From Streptomyces sp. NRRL S-244 (lineage in GTDB: Bacteria > Actinomycetota > Actinomycetes > Streptomycetales > Streptomycetaceae), in contig NZ_JOCX01000008.1 in NCBI RefSeq assembly GCF_000717915.1, positions 124,001-188,000 of the forward strand: a stretch of DNA of 64,000 bases. Reading direction: 5' to 3'. A program made the position numbers and the translations under genes. The notes under the pieces were generated by a model. The model searched no databases. It had not been told where the DNA came from and saw nothing but the letters and a program-made list of their open reading frames with translations. Shown here piece by piece: positions 26,868 to 34,429 of this stretch (position 1 is its first letter; each line of letters starts with the position of its first letter).

Positions 26868-27040
26868 GTGCAGATGGCTCAGGCCACGGACATCGAATCC
26901 GCCCTGGTCAGCAGCAGGTGGGCGACGGACGAAACTGTCTCTACTCGGACCGCAGTAGGAGATTTCTGTCATCTGGAGGGAAGGTTCCGGTCGGCTGCAT
27001 ACGGGCAGCCAGGGCGGCACCGGCCAGGGACCAGATCCGT
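26868..27040. ncRNA. Candidate IS110 bridge RNA region
   Basis: The non-coding side of the element can form nested stems separated by internal loops: 26971-26976 with 27031-27036 (ATCTGG/CCAGAT), 26987-26991 with 27019-27023 (CCGGT/ACCGG), and 26993-26998 with 27005-27010 (GGCTGC/GCAGCC, loop ATACGG). A separate hairpin spans 26931-26966 (GAAA, TCTCTACT / AGTA-G-GAGA, TTTC). This resembles the stem plus guide-loop layout of IS110 bridge RNAs. Family rule places the RNA on the transposase strand, but the possible guide match fits either strand, so strand is left open. It is predicted by eye only. Confidence 0.35.
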
Positions 27041-27315
27041 CTCAGTAGAGGGCTGAAGGCCCGAGTGGCGGATAGATCTTGGCCCCTGACCGGAACCACC
27101 CTCCCTCGGGAGCGGAGCTGATTCCCGCTCTATTGCTAGCGTTCAAGGCGCCGGGTGGGACCAGGGCTACCAGTCCCGCTCCCGAGATGAAGCAAGGCCC
27201 GCGGTCTCTTTCATGGGCCTCAAAGGGCCTGGGTGGGCCTGGCGGTGCCTCGCTTCGCTGCCCATTAGGGTGGGGCACGCATCTCTCACCCTGTCGCGCC
27301 GAGGAGTCATCAGCC

Positions 27316-28074
27316 GTGTCGGACACTTCCCGCCCCCGTGCTTCCCTTCGCACCGCCGTGGTGTGGGAGGTCCTCAAGGAGGCCCTCGACCGCCGGGTGA
27401 AGGCGACCGGGCGGGATGTGCTGGACGTGCTGGACACCGGCGGCGGCACCGGCAAGTTCGCCGTGCCGGTGGCCCGGCTGGGCCACCGCGTGACCGTGGT
27501 CGACCCCAGCCCGAACGCGCTGTTCGGGCTGGAGCGCCGCGTCGCCGAGGAGGGCGTGGCCGACCTGGTCCGTGGGGTGCAGGGCGATGCCCAGGGACTG
27601 CTGGACGTCGTCGAGCGCGACGCGTACGACGTGGTGCTCTGCCACGGCGTGCTGGAGTACGTGGACGACCCGGCCGAGGGCGTGGCCAACGCGGTCGCCG
27701 CCCTGCGCTCCGGCGGCACGCTCAGCCTGCTGGCCGCCGGCCTCGGCGGGGCCGTGCTGGCCCGCGCCCTCGCCGGCCACTTCACCGAGGCCCGTACGGC
27801 GCTCACCGACCCGGCCGGCCGCTGGGGCGCGGGCGACCCGGTACCGCGCCGCTTCACGGCCGAGCAGCTCACCGAGCTGGTCGGCGGGGCCGGCCTGGAG
27901 GTCGGCTCGGTGCACGGGGTCCGCGTCTTCGCCGACCTCGTCCCCGGCGTCCTGGTGGACACCGAGCCGGGCGCGGTCGAGGCGCTGCTGCGCCTGGAAG
28001 AGGCCGCCGCCGAGCTGCCCGCCTTCCACGCGGTCGCCACGCAGTTGCACGTCGTTGGCGGCAAGCCCGCCTGA
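27316..28074 (+). CDS. SAM-dependent methyltransferase (class I)
   Basis: This 252-residue Rossmann-fold methyltransferase has motif I LDTGGGTGKFAVPVARLG (about residues 38-55), the acidic end of beta-2 in VTVVDPSPNAL (about 60), and motif IV YDVVLCHGVLEYVDDP (about 103-118). The GTG at 27316 follows GAGGAG. It is probably a small-molecule or tRNA-type methyltransferase; the substrate cannot be read. From memory, Streptomyces keeps a methyltransferase gene just before the DUF3040 gene. The IS110 element lies upstream and may have displaced or supplied upstream control sequence. Confidence 0.87.
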   Translation: MSDTSRPRASLRTAVVWEVLKEALDRRVKATGRDVLDVLDTGGGTGKFAVPVARLGHRVTVVDPSPNALFGLERRVAEEGVADLVRGVQGDAQGLLDVVERDAYDVVLCHGVLEYVDDPAEGVANAVAALRSGGTLSLLAAGLGGAVLARALAGHFTEARTALTDPAGRWGAGDPVPRRFTAEQLTELVGGAGLEVGSVHGVRVFADLVPGVLVDTEPGAVEALLRLEEAAAELPAFHAVATQLHVVGGKPA

Positions 28075-28219
28075 TCTGCGGAGTTCCGCTCAAGGAGTAC
28101 GCCGGACACCCTCCGTTCAGGCCTTGGGCCCCGTATGATCGTGAGCAGTGACCGGCATGGTGGACGGACCAGTGGGGAATAAACGCCTCAGTGACCGCTC
28201 ACCCGGCGGTACGGTTTCA

Positions 28220-28290
28220 CGCAAGGTTTTGCTCGGGCGGCGCCTTTTAGGGCGGTGCCTTTTTTCGGGCGGTGTTTTCGGAACCTTGCG
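28220..28290 (+). promoter_or_regulatory. Inverted repeat enclosing three GGGCGG repeats, upstream of DUF3040
   Basis: CGCAAGGTT (28220-28228) and its inverse AACCTTGCG (28282-28290) bracket three similar units starting with GGGCGG at 28235, 28250 and 28267, each ending in a T-run. The structure lies about 95 bp upstream of the DUF3040 start, in a 309-bp gap that otherwise holds nothing recognisable. It could be a structured leader, an attenuator or an operator array. The function is unknown. Confidence 0.4.
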
Positions 28291-28383
28291 TAGAGGGCGG
28301 GTATCACGGGGGCGATTCCCCGCCTATCCTGAAGGGGACCCCTGGTCGCTACCCCCCGCGACCGACGGATGAGGAGGACTCCC

Positions 28384-28785
28384 GTGCCGCTCTCGGAGCA
28401 CGAGCAGCGAATGCTCGAGCAGATGGAGCGAGCGCTGTACGCCGAAGATCCCAAGTTCGCGACAGCGCTTGAGGGAAGCGGACTGCGTACGTACACCCGG
28501 CGACGGGTCTACCAGGCAGTCGCAGGCATTGTGGTGGGTATCGCGCTCCTCATGACCGGTGTGATCATTCCGAACGTACTCTGGGTCAGCGTGGTGGGAT
28601 TCCTCGTCATGCTCGGCTGTACGGTCCTCGTGGTCACCGGTTGGCGCAAGGCACCCAAGCCTGGCGAGCAGCCCGTCTCCGGCAGTGCAGGCGGTTCGGC
28701 CCACGGCCGCAACCGGCAGCGTCGGTCGATGATGACCCGCATCGAGGAGCGGTGGCAGCGCCGCCGCGACGAACAGGGGCAGTAG
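28384..28785 (+). CDS. DUF3040 small membrane protein
   Basis: The 133-residue protein starts MPLSEHEQRMLEQMERALYAEDPKF in family pattern, with the GTG at 28384 read as Met, then has two transmembrane helices (about 43-62 and 66-84) and a basic C-terminal tail. GAGGAGGAC lies directly upstream of the GTG. An ATG at 28369 is in frame but would absorb this ribosome site. DUF3040 proteins are actinobacterial and are encoded near the dcw cluster in both Streptomyces and mycobacteria, so a role in growth or division is often suggested. The biochemical function is unknown. A 38-bp perfect palindrome ends the transcript. Confidence 0.9.
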   Translation: MPLSEHEQRMLEQMERALYAEDPKFATALEGSGLRTYTRRRVYQAVAGIVVGIALLMTGVIIPNVLWVSVVGFLVMLGCTVLVVTGWRKAPKPGEQPVSGSAGGSAHGRNRQRRSMMTRIEERWQRRRDEQGQ

Positions 28786-28801
28786 GCCCCCGCAGACATG
28801 G

Positions 28802-28839
28802 GTGAGGGGACGGCCGCCGTACGGCGGCCGTCCCCTCAC
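28802..28839 (+). terminator. Perfect 38-bp palindrome after DUF3040
   Basis: GTGAGGGGACGGCCGCCGT (28802-28820) is followed directly by its exact inverse (28821-28839). It starts 17 bp after the DUF3040 stop. The 19-bp arms have no spacer, so the RNA hairpin must open a few central pairs for its loop. It is a strong factor-independent terminator candidate. Confidence 0.85.
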
Positions 28840-28913
28840 GGCTCTGCCGCGCCGGTCCGCCCGGTCTCCCCGATAGCCCGTGCCGCGGCCCGGTCCTGCG
28901 GCATGATGGCCCG

Positions 28914-29549
28914 GTGAGTGTGCTCCCCCTGGTCTTCACCAGCGGCTGGGCCAGCGGGATCAACGCCTACGCCGTGGTCCTCCTGCTCGGCATCTTCGGC
29001 GCGACCGGAGTGAGCGACGAGGTCCCCGCCTCACTCCAGCGCACCGACGTGATGATCGTCGCCGGCGTGCTGTTCCTGTGCGAGGCCGTCGCCGACAAGA
29101 TCCCGTACGTGGACTCCGCCTGGGACGCGGTGCACACCGTGATCCGCCCGGTGGCCGGGGCGGTGGTCGGCGCCCTGCTGGCCGGCCAGAGCGGCTCGCT
29201 CTCCGACCTGGCCGCCGGTGCGGTCGGCGGCTCCACCGCGCTGGCCAGCCATTTCGTCAAGGCCGGCACCCGGATGGCCGTCAACACCTCGCCCGAGCCG
29301 TTCAGCAACATCGCGCTGAGCAGCGCCGAGGACCTGGGCGTGGCCGGCATCGTCACCTTCGCGATGTTCAACCCCCAGGCCGCCGCGATCATCGCGGCCG
29401 TCCTGCTGGCGGCCGGTCTGGCCATACTCGTCTTCCTGTGGAGCCGGATCCGCCGCTTCCTGCGCCGCCGGGCCCAGCGCCGCGAGGAGAAGCGGCTCGC
29501 CGCCGAGGAACGCGAGGCAGCCGCGCGGGCCGCGGTACCACCCCGCTGA
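28914..29549 (+). CDS. DUF4126 membrane protein
   Basis: The 211-residue protein has about four to five transmembrane segments and a highly charged Arg/Glu-rich C-terminal tail (about 180-211). Family features include FTSGWASGINAYAVVLLLG at the start, shortened here, and the Gly-rich GAVVGALLAGQSG and GGSTALASHFVKAGTR blocks in the middle. The start is the GTG at 28914. The function of DUF4126 is not known. It stands alone between a terminator and an unrelated flavoprotein gene. Confidence 0.85.
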   Translation: MSVLPLVFTSGWASGINAYAVVLLLGIFGATGVSDEVPASLQRTDVMIVAGVLFLCEAVADKIPYVDSAWDAVHTVIRPVAGAVVGALLAGQSGSLSDLAAGAVGGSTALASHFVKAGTRMAVNTSPEPFSNIALSSAEDLGVAGIVTFAMFNPQAAAIIAAVLLAAGLAILVFLWSRIRRFLRRRAQRREEKRLAAEEREAAARAAVPPR

Positions 29550-29660
29550 CCTCGGCCGACCTCCCGCCGCCCCCTCCTCCTGGCCACCGGCCGCCCCCTC
29601 CTGCCGGCCTCCCCCGATCCCGCTCGGTCCGGCTCGATCCCGCTCGATAGGGTCATCCGC

Positions 29661-31073
29661 ATGGCACGAATTGCGGTGATCGGCGCCGGCATGGGCGCGA
29701 TGGCTACGGCGGCCCGGCTGGCCGTGGCGGGGCACCAGGTGACGGTGTACGAACGCGGGTCCACGTACGGCGGCTCCGTCGGCCGCTACGAGCGCGACGG
29801 CTTCGCCTTCGACACCGGGCCCGGTCTGCTGCACCTGCCCGCCGTCTACCGCGACCTGTTCGTCAAGACCGGCAAGCGGCCCCTGGAGGACTGCGTCGAG
29901 CTGGTCCAGGTCGACCCGGCCGTCCGGCACGTCCTCGCCGACGGCACCGCCGTCACCCTCCCGGGCGGCTCGCGCGGCGGCGCCGCCGCCGTCCTCGACG
30001 AGGCCTTCGGCGCGGGCGCGGGAGAGCGCTGGAACGGGGTCCTGGGCCGCGCCCGCGACGCCTGGAACGCCACCCGCCGCCCCCTGCTGGAGGAGCCGCT
30101 GCGCCCCGACTGGCAGGTGCTGGGCGCCGATCCGTACCCGGCGCTGCGCAAGAGCGGCCTGCTGCGCCGCCGCCCCCCGACCCTCGCCGAGGTGGCCGAA
30201 CGCGAGCTGGGCGGAGAGCTCGGCGAGCTGCTCGCCGCGCGCGTGCGGGCGTACGGGGTCGACCCCGCCACCGCGCCCGCCTCCGCGGCCGTGCTCCCGT
30301 ACATGGAGCAGACCTTCGGCAGCTGGTACGTGCGCGGCGGGATGCGGGCACTGGCCACCGCCGTGTACGAGCGCTGCCTGGAGCGGAAGGTCACCTTCGT
30401 CTTCGACACGCCGGTACGGGAGGTCCTGGAGCAGGGCGGCCGGGCGGCCGGGCTGCTGCTGGCCGACGGCACCGAGACCCCGGCCGACCTCGTGGTCTGC
30501 GCGGTCGACCCGCGGCAGCTGCGGACCCCGCTGCCGGCCGACGGCGCCCCCGCCCGCGGGCCGGGGGTGGCCAGTCGGCTCACCCTGCTGCTCGCGCTGC
30601 GCGGCGCGCGCCCCGCGGACGCCGTCCACCGCACCCTGGTCCACTCCCCCGGCGCCCAGCTGACCGTGCTGCGCCCCGAGGACCCCGCCGTGCGGCCCGA
30701 CGCGGACCACGAGGCGGTCACCGTGAGCGCCCTCTGCGGCCCTGGGAGCGCCCCTGCGCCCCGCGCGGAGGAGCTGCTGGACCTCGCGGCCCGGGCCGTG
30801 CCCGCACTGCGCGACCGGCTGCTGTGGACGCACGAGCGCACGCCGGCGGACATCGAGGCGGACACCGGCGCACAGGGTGGCGCGGTGCCCCCGCCCGCCC
30901 TGGCCGGAGCGGGCGGCGCCATGCTCTACCCCGCCAACACCACCGCCCTGCCCGGGCTGTTCCTCGCGGGCGGCTGGGCGCACCCCGGCGGCGGGCTCGC
31001 GCACGCCGGGATGACCGGGGCCCTGGTGGCCGGGCTGATCGTGGAGGGCGCGGGGTTCCGCGGCTCCCAGTGA
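29661..31073 (+). CDS. Phytoene-desaturase-like FAD-dependent oxidoreductase
   Basis: The 470-residue flavoprotein starts with an FAD-binding dinucleotide motif (IAVIGAGMGAMATAARL), then the GGSVGRYERDGFAFDTGPGLLHLP block typical of carotenoid desaturase-like amine oxidases (about residues 36-60). It ends with the C-terminal FAD motif PGLFLAGGWAHPGGGLAHAGMTGALVAG in shortened form (about 430-460). No carotenoid or other biosynthetic genes lie beside it, so substrate and pathway are open. It ends just before a perfect palindromic terminator shared with the convergent gene. Confidence 0.85.
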   Translation: MARIAVIGAGMGAMATAARLAVAGHQVTVYERGSTYGGSVGRYERDGFAFDTGPGLLHLPAVYRDLFVKTGKRPLEDCVELVQVDPAVRHVLADGTAVTLPGGSRGGAAAVLDEAFGAGAGERWNGVLGRARDAWNATRRPLLEEPLRPDWQVLGADPYPALRKSGLLRRRPPTLAEVAERELGGELGELLAARVRAYGVDPATAPASAAVLPYMEQTFGSWYVRGGMRALATAVYERCLERKVTFVFDTPVREVLEQGGRAAGLLLADGTETPADLVVCAVDPRQLRTPLPADGAPARGPGVASRLTLLLALRGARPADAVHRTLVHSPGAQLTVLRPEDPAVRPDADHEAVTVSALCGPGSAPAPRAEELLDLAARAVPALRDRLLWTHERTPADIEADTGAQGGAVPPPALAGAGGAMLYPANTTALPGLFLAGGWAHPGGGLAHAGMTGALVAGLIVEGAGFRGSQ

Positions 31074-31074
31074 C

Positions 31075-31112
31075 GGGTGAGCCCCCGGGGAACGTTCCCC
31101 GGGGGCTCACCC
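31075..31112. terminator. Perfect 38-bp palindromic bidirectional terminator
   Basis: GGGTGAGCCCCCGGGGAAC (31075-31093) is followed directly by its exact inverse (31094-31112). It begins two bases after the flavoprotein stop and ends 29 bp before the stop of the opposing gene, so it can serve both transcripts. Confidence 0.88.
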
Positions 31113-31141
31113 GCCTCGGTACCTCCGGTACCCGTCGTACC

Positions 31142-32116
31142 TCAGTAGCGGTACTGCTCGTACTCGCCGGTGCCCTGGTACGGGTACTGCTGCGGCTGTT
31201 GCTGTTGCTGTTGCTGCGGGTACTGGTTCTGGTCGTCCCCGGGGTAGCCCGCGGCCGCCCCCTCGGTGGAGCGCTGCTGCGGCACCCACACCCCGCCGGG
31301 CGGGGTGTCCATCGCGTACTGCTGCTGCCCGCCCGCGCTCGCGTACGGGTCTGCGCCGGAGTAGTCGGCGTACGGGGCGTAGTCGTACGGCTGTTGCGGG
31401 ATCACGGCCCCGCCCGTGCCGATGTACGGGTCCGAGTAGGCGGCGTAGACCTGCTGTTCGCCGCCCGCCGGATAGCCCGCGGAGTAGTCGTAGCCGCCCT
31501 GGCCCTGCGGGTCGTAGCCCTGGCCGTCGTAGTAGGCCGCGTACTGGTGGGCGTCCTGCTCGGCCGTGGAGAACGGCGAGGCGAACGCCGCCGTCCGGCC
31601 CGCGTCGGCGGTGGGGGCGAAGCTCTGTATCCCGTACGAGCCCGTGTCCTCGGGCAGCGGCTCCGGGCTGTAGAAGTCCTCGGTCGCGGCCTGGAACTGG
31701 GGCTCCTGCCGCGCCTGGTCGGGTGCGTCGGCGCGGTCCGCACCCTCGGGGTCCGCCGCCGCCCCGTCGGGCCCGTACTCCAGCGCGGTCACCTGGAGCG
31801 CGGGCTCGGGGCGCGCGCCGCCCGCCCGGCGACGCCGGGTCTGCTTGCGTACGGGCTCGCCGCCGCGGCGCAGCGCCCAGCCGGCCTCGAAGCCCTTGCG
31901 GAAGGAGAGCGTCACCAGGGTCTGGCCCACGGCGAACGCGGCCGCGCCGATGCCGATGACCGGCACCGACGGCAGCACCACCCCGGCGACCACACCGAGG
32001 AACCCGGCGAACGCGAGCAACCGCCAGCGCAGCCGGGCCTTGTACTGCATCAGGACCTCGGCAAGCAGCCACAGCGCGACGAAACCGAACGCGATGTAGA
32101 GGACCGTCATTCCCAT
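31142..32116 (-). CDS. Membrane protein with Gln/Tyr-rich disordered tail
   Basis: The 324-residue protein has two N-terminal transmembrane helices (about 3-22 and 32-60), then a basic linker and a C-terminal tail of about 200 residues. The tail is dominated by Tyr, Gln, Gly, Asp and Pro, including a run of seven Gln near residue 300. The ATG at 32116 has GAGAGG about nine bases upstream; a GTG at 32125 lies too close to that site. No enzymatic motif is visible. Such tails can drive self-association or be phosphorylated, but nothing here proves it. It lies downstream of metF on the same strand. Confidence 0.75.
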   Translation of the reverse strand: MGMTVLYIAFGFVALWLLAEVLMQYKARLRWRLLAFAGFLGVVAGVVLPSVPVIGIGAAAFAVGQTLVTLSFRKGFEAGWALRRGGEPVRKQTRRRRAGGARPEPALQVTALEYGPDGAAADPEGADRADAPDQARQEPQFQAATEDFYSPEPLPEDTGSYGIQSFAPTADAGRTAAFASPFSTAEQDAHQYAAYYDGQGYDPQGQGGYDYSAGYPAGGEQQVYAAYSDPYIGTGGAVIPQQPYDYAPYADYSGADPYASAGGQQQYAMDTPPGGVWVPQQRSTEGAAAGYPGDDQNQYPQQQQQQQPQQYPYQGTGEYEQYRY

Positions 32117-32167
32117 GCGTGGCACCTCTCGGTACGGCCAACCGCCCAGGAATCGGGGGCCGGCCGA

Positions 32168-33085
32168 TCAGGCCCGCTGGTGCAGGCCCAGGTTCTCGTA
32201 GATCTCGAGAGTCGCCGTGGAATTGTTCAGCGTGATGAAGTGCAGCCCCGGGACACCCTCGGACAGCAGCCGCGCGCAGAACTCCGTGGCGAACTCGATC
32301 CCAATGGAGCGTACAGCGGCTGCATCGTCCTTGACGGCGAGCATGCGCTCTTTCACGGCTGCGGGGAAGACTGCGTTGCTGAGTTGTGGCAGGCGGTCGA
32401 GCTGCTTGATCCCCACAACAGGCATGACCTCGGGGATGATCGGGGTCTCGCAGCCCGCCTTCTGGGCGCTGTCGCGCAGCCTCAGATAATTCTCCGGATC
32501 GAAGAACATCTGGGTGATCGCATAGTCGGCGCCCGCGCGGCACTTGTCCACGAAGTGACGGATGTCCGTGTCCCAGTCCTCCGAGCGCGGGTGCATGTCG
32601 GGGAAGGCCGCGACGCCCACGCAGAAATCGCCGGACTCCTTGAGGAGCCGGACCAGGTCGGCGGCGTAGTGGACGCCCTCGGGGTGCGCGACCCAGGGAC
32701 CCATGGGGTCGCCGGGCGGGTCGCCGCGCAGGGCCAGCATGTTGCGGATGCCCGCGTCGGCGAACTGGCCGATCACGTGGCGCAGCTCGGCGATGGAGTG
32801 GTCGACCGCGGTGAGGTGCGCGACGGGGGTCAGCGTGGTGTCGGCGGCGATCTCCTGGGTGGCCTTGACGGTGCCGCCGCGGGTGGAGCCGCCGGCCCCG
32901 TAGGTCACGGAGACGAAGCTCGGGCCCACCGCTTCGATCCGGCGCAGCGCGTTCCAGAGGTTGCGCTCGCCCTTCTCCGTCTTGGGGGCCCAGAACTCGA
33001 AGGAGTACGACGGGCTCCCGGACGCCAGCAGGTCGCGGACCGTGCGTGCACGGTCCGTGCGGGTGGAAGCGGTACCAAGGGCCAT
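32168..33085 (-). CDS. metF: 5,10-methylenetetrahydrofolate reductase MetF
   Basis: This 305-residue TIM-barrel flavoenzyme reduces methylene-THF to methyl-THF for methionine synthesis. Conserved segments are [18 protein letters not shown] (the catalytic Glu in SFEFW), [13 protein letters not shown], the FAD-binding [13 protein letters not shown], and [12 protein letters not shown]. The ATG at 33085 gives the normal family length. The 92-bp gap to thiE may contain its promoter. The remethylation enzyme is not encoded nearby. Confidence 0.95.
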   Translation of the reverse strand: MALGTASTRTDRARTVRDLLASGSPSYSFEFWAPKTEKGERNLWNALRRIEAVGPSFVSVTYGAGGSTRGGTVKATQEIAADTTLTPVAHLTAVDHSIAELRHVIGQFADAGIRNMLALRGDPPGDPMGPWVAHPEGVHYAADLVRLLKESGDFCVGVAAFPDMHPRSEDWDTDIRHFVDKCRAGADYAITQMFFDPENYLRLRDSAQKAGCETPIIPEVMPVVGIKQLDRLPQLSNAVFPAAVKERMLAVKDDAAAVRSIGIEFATEFCARLLSEGVPGLHFITLNNSTATLEIYENLGLHQRA

Positions 33086-33177
33086 ACGGGCAGGTTAGAC
33101 GCGCCTTCGCGCAGGCCGAAGCCGTGTCCGCCTTTTGGACACGTTTTTGGACACCTGCACGGGCGCTGCGAGAAGGG

Positions 33178-33840
33178 TTAGTCGGAAACGCGCTCGCGGA
33201 CCCGCTTGGCCAGGTCGGCGGCGGCCGCGCCCGGGTCGGATGCCTCCGTCAGCGCGCGGACGACCACGATGCGGGTGGCTCCGGCGTCGAGGACCTCGTC
33301 GAGGTTGCCGGCGTCGATGCCGCCGATGGCGAACCAGGGGCGGGCGGGGGCCAGCGAGGCCGCGTACCGGACGAGCCCGAGGCCGGGGGCGTACCGGCCG
33401 GGCTTGGTGGGGGTGGGCCAGCAGGGGCCGGTGCAGAAGTAGTCCACACCCGGCTCGGCGACGGCGGCGTCGACCTCGGACTCGGCGTGGCAGGACCGGC
33501 CGATCAGGACGGACTCGCCGAGGATCGCACGGGCGGCGGGCACCGGGATGTCGCCCTGGCCCAGGTGCAGCACGTCGGAGCCGATGGCGTGGGCGACGTC
33601 GGCGCGGTCGTTCACCGCGAGGAGCCGGCCGTGCCGGCGCGCGGCGTCGGCGAACACCTGGAGGTGTTCGAGCTCCTCGCCGGCCTCCATGCCCTTGTCC
33701 CGGAGCTGGACGATGTCCACGCCGCCGGCCAGGACCGCGTCGAGGAACTCGGGGAGGTCCCCCTGCCGCTTGCGGGCGTCCGTGCACAGGTAGAGCCGGG
33801 CGTCGGACAGCTGGGCGCGCGCGGACACGATCGCGGACAT
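33178..33840 (-). CDS. thiE: Thiamine-phosphate synthase ThiE
   Basis: ThiE joins the pyrimidine (HMP-PP) and thiazole (HET-P) halves into thiamine phosphate. The 220-residue TIM barrel shows QLRDKG (about residue 40), [22 protein letters not shown] shortened here (about 70-90), [16 protein letters not shown] (phosphate loop) and [10 protein letters not shown]. The ATG at 33840 is preferred over a longer upstream frame. It is encoded convergently to, and about 2 kb from, the riboswitch-controlled thiOSG operon. No TPP riboswitch is visible in its own 110-bp upstream gap, so its regulation may differ. Confidence 0.95.
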   Translation of the reverse strand: MSAIVSARAQLSDARLYLCTDARKRQGDLPEFLDAVLAGGVDIVQLRDKGMEAGEELEHLQVFADAARRHGRLLAVNDRADVAHAIGSDVLHLGQGDIPVPAARAILGESVLIGRSCHAESEVDAAVAEPGVDYFCTGPCWPTPTKPGRYAPGLGLVRYAASLAPARPWFAIGGIDAGNLDEVLDAGATRIVVVRALTEASDPGAAAADLAKRVRERVSD

Positions 33841-33950
33841 GGGTACCCCCCGGGGTGGATGCGGTGCACGGGCCGTCCAGGGCCCGCGCACCGCGGATGG
33901 ATCAGGCGGCTCGGATCACCCGGGCCGCCGGGTTGCTCCGGTCGCTCGGG

Positions 33951-34316
33951 TCAGAGGGCGAGCGCCTGAGCGCGGCGCTTCACCTCCGTGCCGCGATTCT
34001 CGCTCAGCGCCTGGACGGGCGTGCCGGGCAGGGTCGGGTCCGGGGTGAACAGCCACTCCAGGATCTCCTCGTCGGAGAAGCCGTCGTCGCGGAGCACGGT
34101 CAGCAGGCCGACCAGGCCCTTGACGATCTTGTCGCCGTCGATGAAGGGGGCGGGCACCTGGAGCGAACGGTTCTCGCCCCGGCGTACGGCGATCAGCTGA
34201 CCTTCCTTGACCAGCTGGCGGACCCGGGTCACTTCGATGTCGAGCATCTCGGCGATGTCGGGGACGTACAGCCAGGCGGGGACAAGGGCATCGATCTTTG
34301 CGTCAATCTCGGTCAC
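33951..34316 (-). CDS. Rv2175c-like winged-helix DNA-binding protein
   Basis: This 121-residue protein resembles mycobacterial Rv2175c. An N-terminal helix-turn-helix reads LYVPDIAEMLDIEVTRVRQLV in pattern (about residues 16-37), followed by a winged element (GQLIAVRRGENRSLQVPAPF, shortened) and a C-terminal helical dimerisation domain. In M. tuberculosis Rv2175c is a phosphorylation substrate of the Ser/Thr kinase PknL. Here a Ser/Thr kinase is encoded 5.3 kb away. The start is the GTG at 34316. DNA target and regulatory role are unknown. Confidence 0.85.
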   Translation of the reverse strand: MTEIDAKIDALVPAWLYVPDIAEMLDIEVTRVRQLVKEGQLIAVRRGENRSLQVPAPFIDGDKIVKGLVGLLTVLRDDGFSDEEILEWLFTPDPTLPGTPVQALSENRGTEVKRRAQALAL

Positions 34317-34429
34317 GGGCACAAGCCTGCCACCTCGGACTGACACCCGGTACCCGAGCCGACCCGTCCGGGTCCCCTGAGCCGCTCCGGACCCGCCCCG
34401 GACCCGCCCCGGGCCCGGCCCGTACCGGG

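Larger units (their letters stand above)
25376..27093 (-). mobile_element. IS110-family insertion sequence (ends approximate)
   Basis: The transposase at 25426-26691 is IS110-type. Such elements have no long terminal inverted repeats and make no normal target duplication, so the ends are hard to read. TGACCGG occurs at 25376-25382 and again at 27087-27093, giving a candidate shared core and an element of about 1.7 kb. A competing pair, GACATCCCAC at 25404-25413 and 26776-26785, would give about 1.37 kb. The longer form is preferred because IS110-group elements carry a long structured non-coding region upstream of the transposase, which the longer limits include. Copy comparison would settle the ends. 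Confidence 0.5.

Noticed and set aside
26829..27121. Small frames on both strands in the IS110 non-coding end
   Set aside because: They overlap each other and the predicted stems, lack good ribosome sites and resemble nothing. Structured RNA explains the region better.
34370..34425. GACCCGCCCCG tandem-like stretch between two minus-strand genes
   Set aside because: It is imperfect GC-rich low complexity with no stem or motif beyond what base composition would give.
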